The notes beneath the pieces are model-generated. The model did no database searches. It saw nothing but the letters and a program-made list of their open reading frames with translations, and had not been told where the DNA came from. This document shows, in pieces, positions 63,801 through 64,000 of a stretch of DNA of 64,000 nucleotides. Within the stretch, counting starts at the first letter, position 1; every line of letters starts with the position of its first letter. The stretch is from Anticarsia gemmatalis (lineage: Eukaryota > Arthropoda > Insecta > Lepidoptera > Erebidae). Made by a program: the position numbers and the translations under genes. The stretch spans positions 7,440,001 to 7,504,000 of the forward strand of contig NC_134745.1 in assembly GCF_050436995.1 (NCBI RefSeq), written 5' to 3'.

Positions 63801-64000
63801 GAGACTCCGTGAGGTAACTATCACTTCATTCATTCATATTATAAGAATTAAGTACTTGACTACTTTCAAAGATGATGAAGATTGATCAAATTTTAAATGT
63901 TTACGTAAATACTATTCGCTTGAATATACGGGGTGGAACTTTAATTACTGAGTAGACCTTAATTCACTAAAAGGAAACTTTTTTCTTTAATAATAATAAG
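60801..64000. other. probable intron or intergenic DNA, nothing recognised
   Basis: No exon, RNA gene or named repeat was recognised. The stretch at about 61380-61590 is somewhat GC-richer than its surroundings and could be regulatory. Confidence 0.4.

Overview
The window looks like nuclear DNA from a moth or butterfly, probably noctuid-like. It is AT-rich, has short exons with GT-AG introns, and carries repeats typical of Lepidoptera: tRNA-derived SINEs and Helitron-like elements that end in CTAG next to a host T and contain AAAC or CTGT microsatellites. Species assignment is inference; no database was searched.

Left part (1-24 kb). The only recognisable coding sequence is the last exon of a RING-box gene (Rbx2/Roc2/SAG type, + strand, 6755-6936). 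Its upstream exons were not found here. The rest is non-coding DNA with SINE, LINE-tail, MITE and Helitron copies, perfect hairpins and a few GC-rich, CCAAT-containing segments that look like promoters. From 20.4 to 23.65 kb three DNA transposons sit nearly end to end: a P-like element with a THAP-domain stub, a MITE with 51-bp perfect inverted repeats, and a hAT-like element with an 8-bp target duplication. Helitrons have inserted into the first two.

Middle part (24-53 kb). Three tRNA genes (Trp-CCA, Arg-CCT, Thr-AGT) are followed by three protein genes, all on the minus strand and head-to-tail. They are a 12-exon, 851-aa secreted or membrane protein with a VWFA-like domain (25413-36980), PIG-U of the GPI transamidase (38073-40287, 3 exons, 429 aa), and a takeout/JHBP-family carrier protein (41441-52788, 6 exons, 252 aa). 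I assembled all three exon by exon; reading phase is kept across every junction and each closes in frame at a stop. The Thr tRNA gene lies antisense inside the last intron of the VWFA gene, and another intron of that gene holds a 1.1-kb foldback element.

Right part (53-64 kb). This is mostly non-coding. It has a SINE, a perfect 24-bp hairpin, and at 60662-60800 a probable first coding exon with a signal peptide, preceded by a TATA box, for a + strand gene that continues past the window.

The genes have no obvious shared pathway. PIG-U works in GPI anchoring in the ER, the takeout-like protein is a secreted lipid carrier, and Rbx2 is a ubiquitin-ligase subunit.
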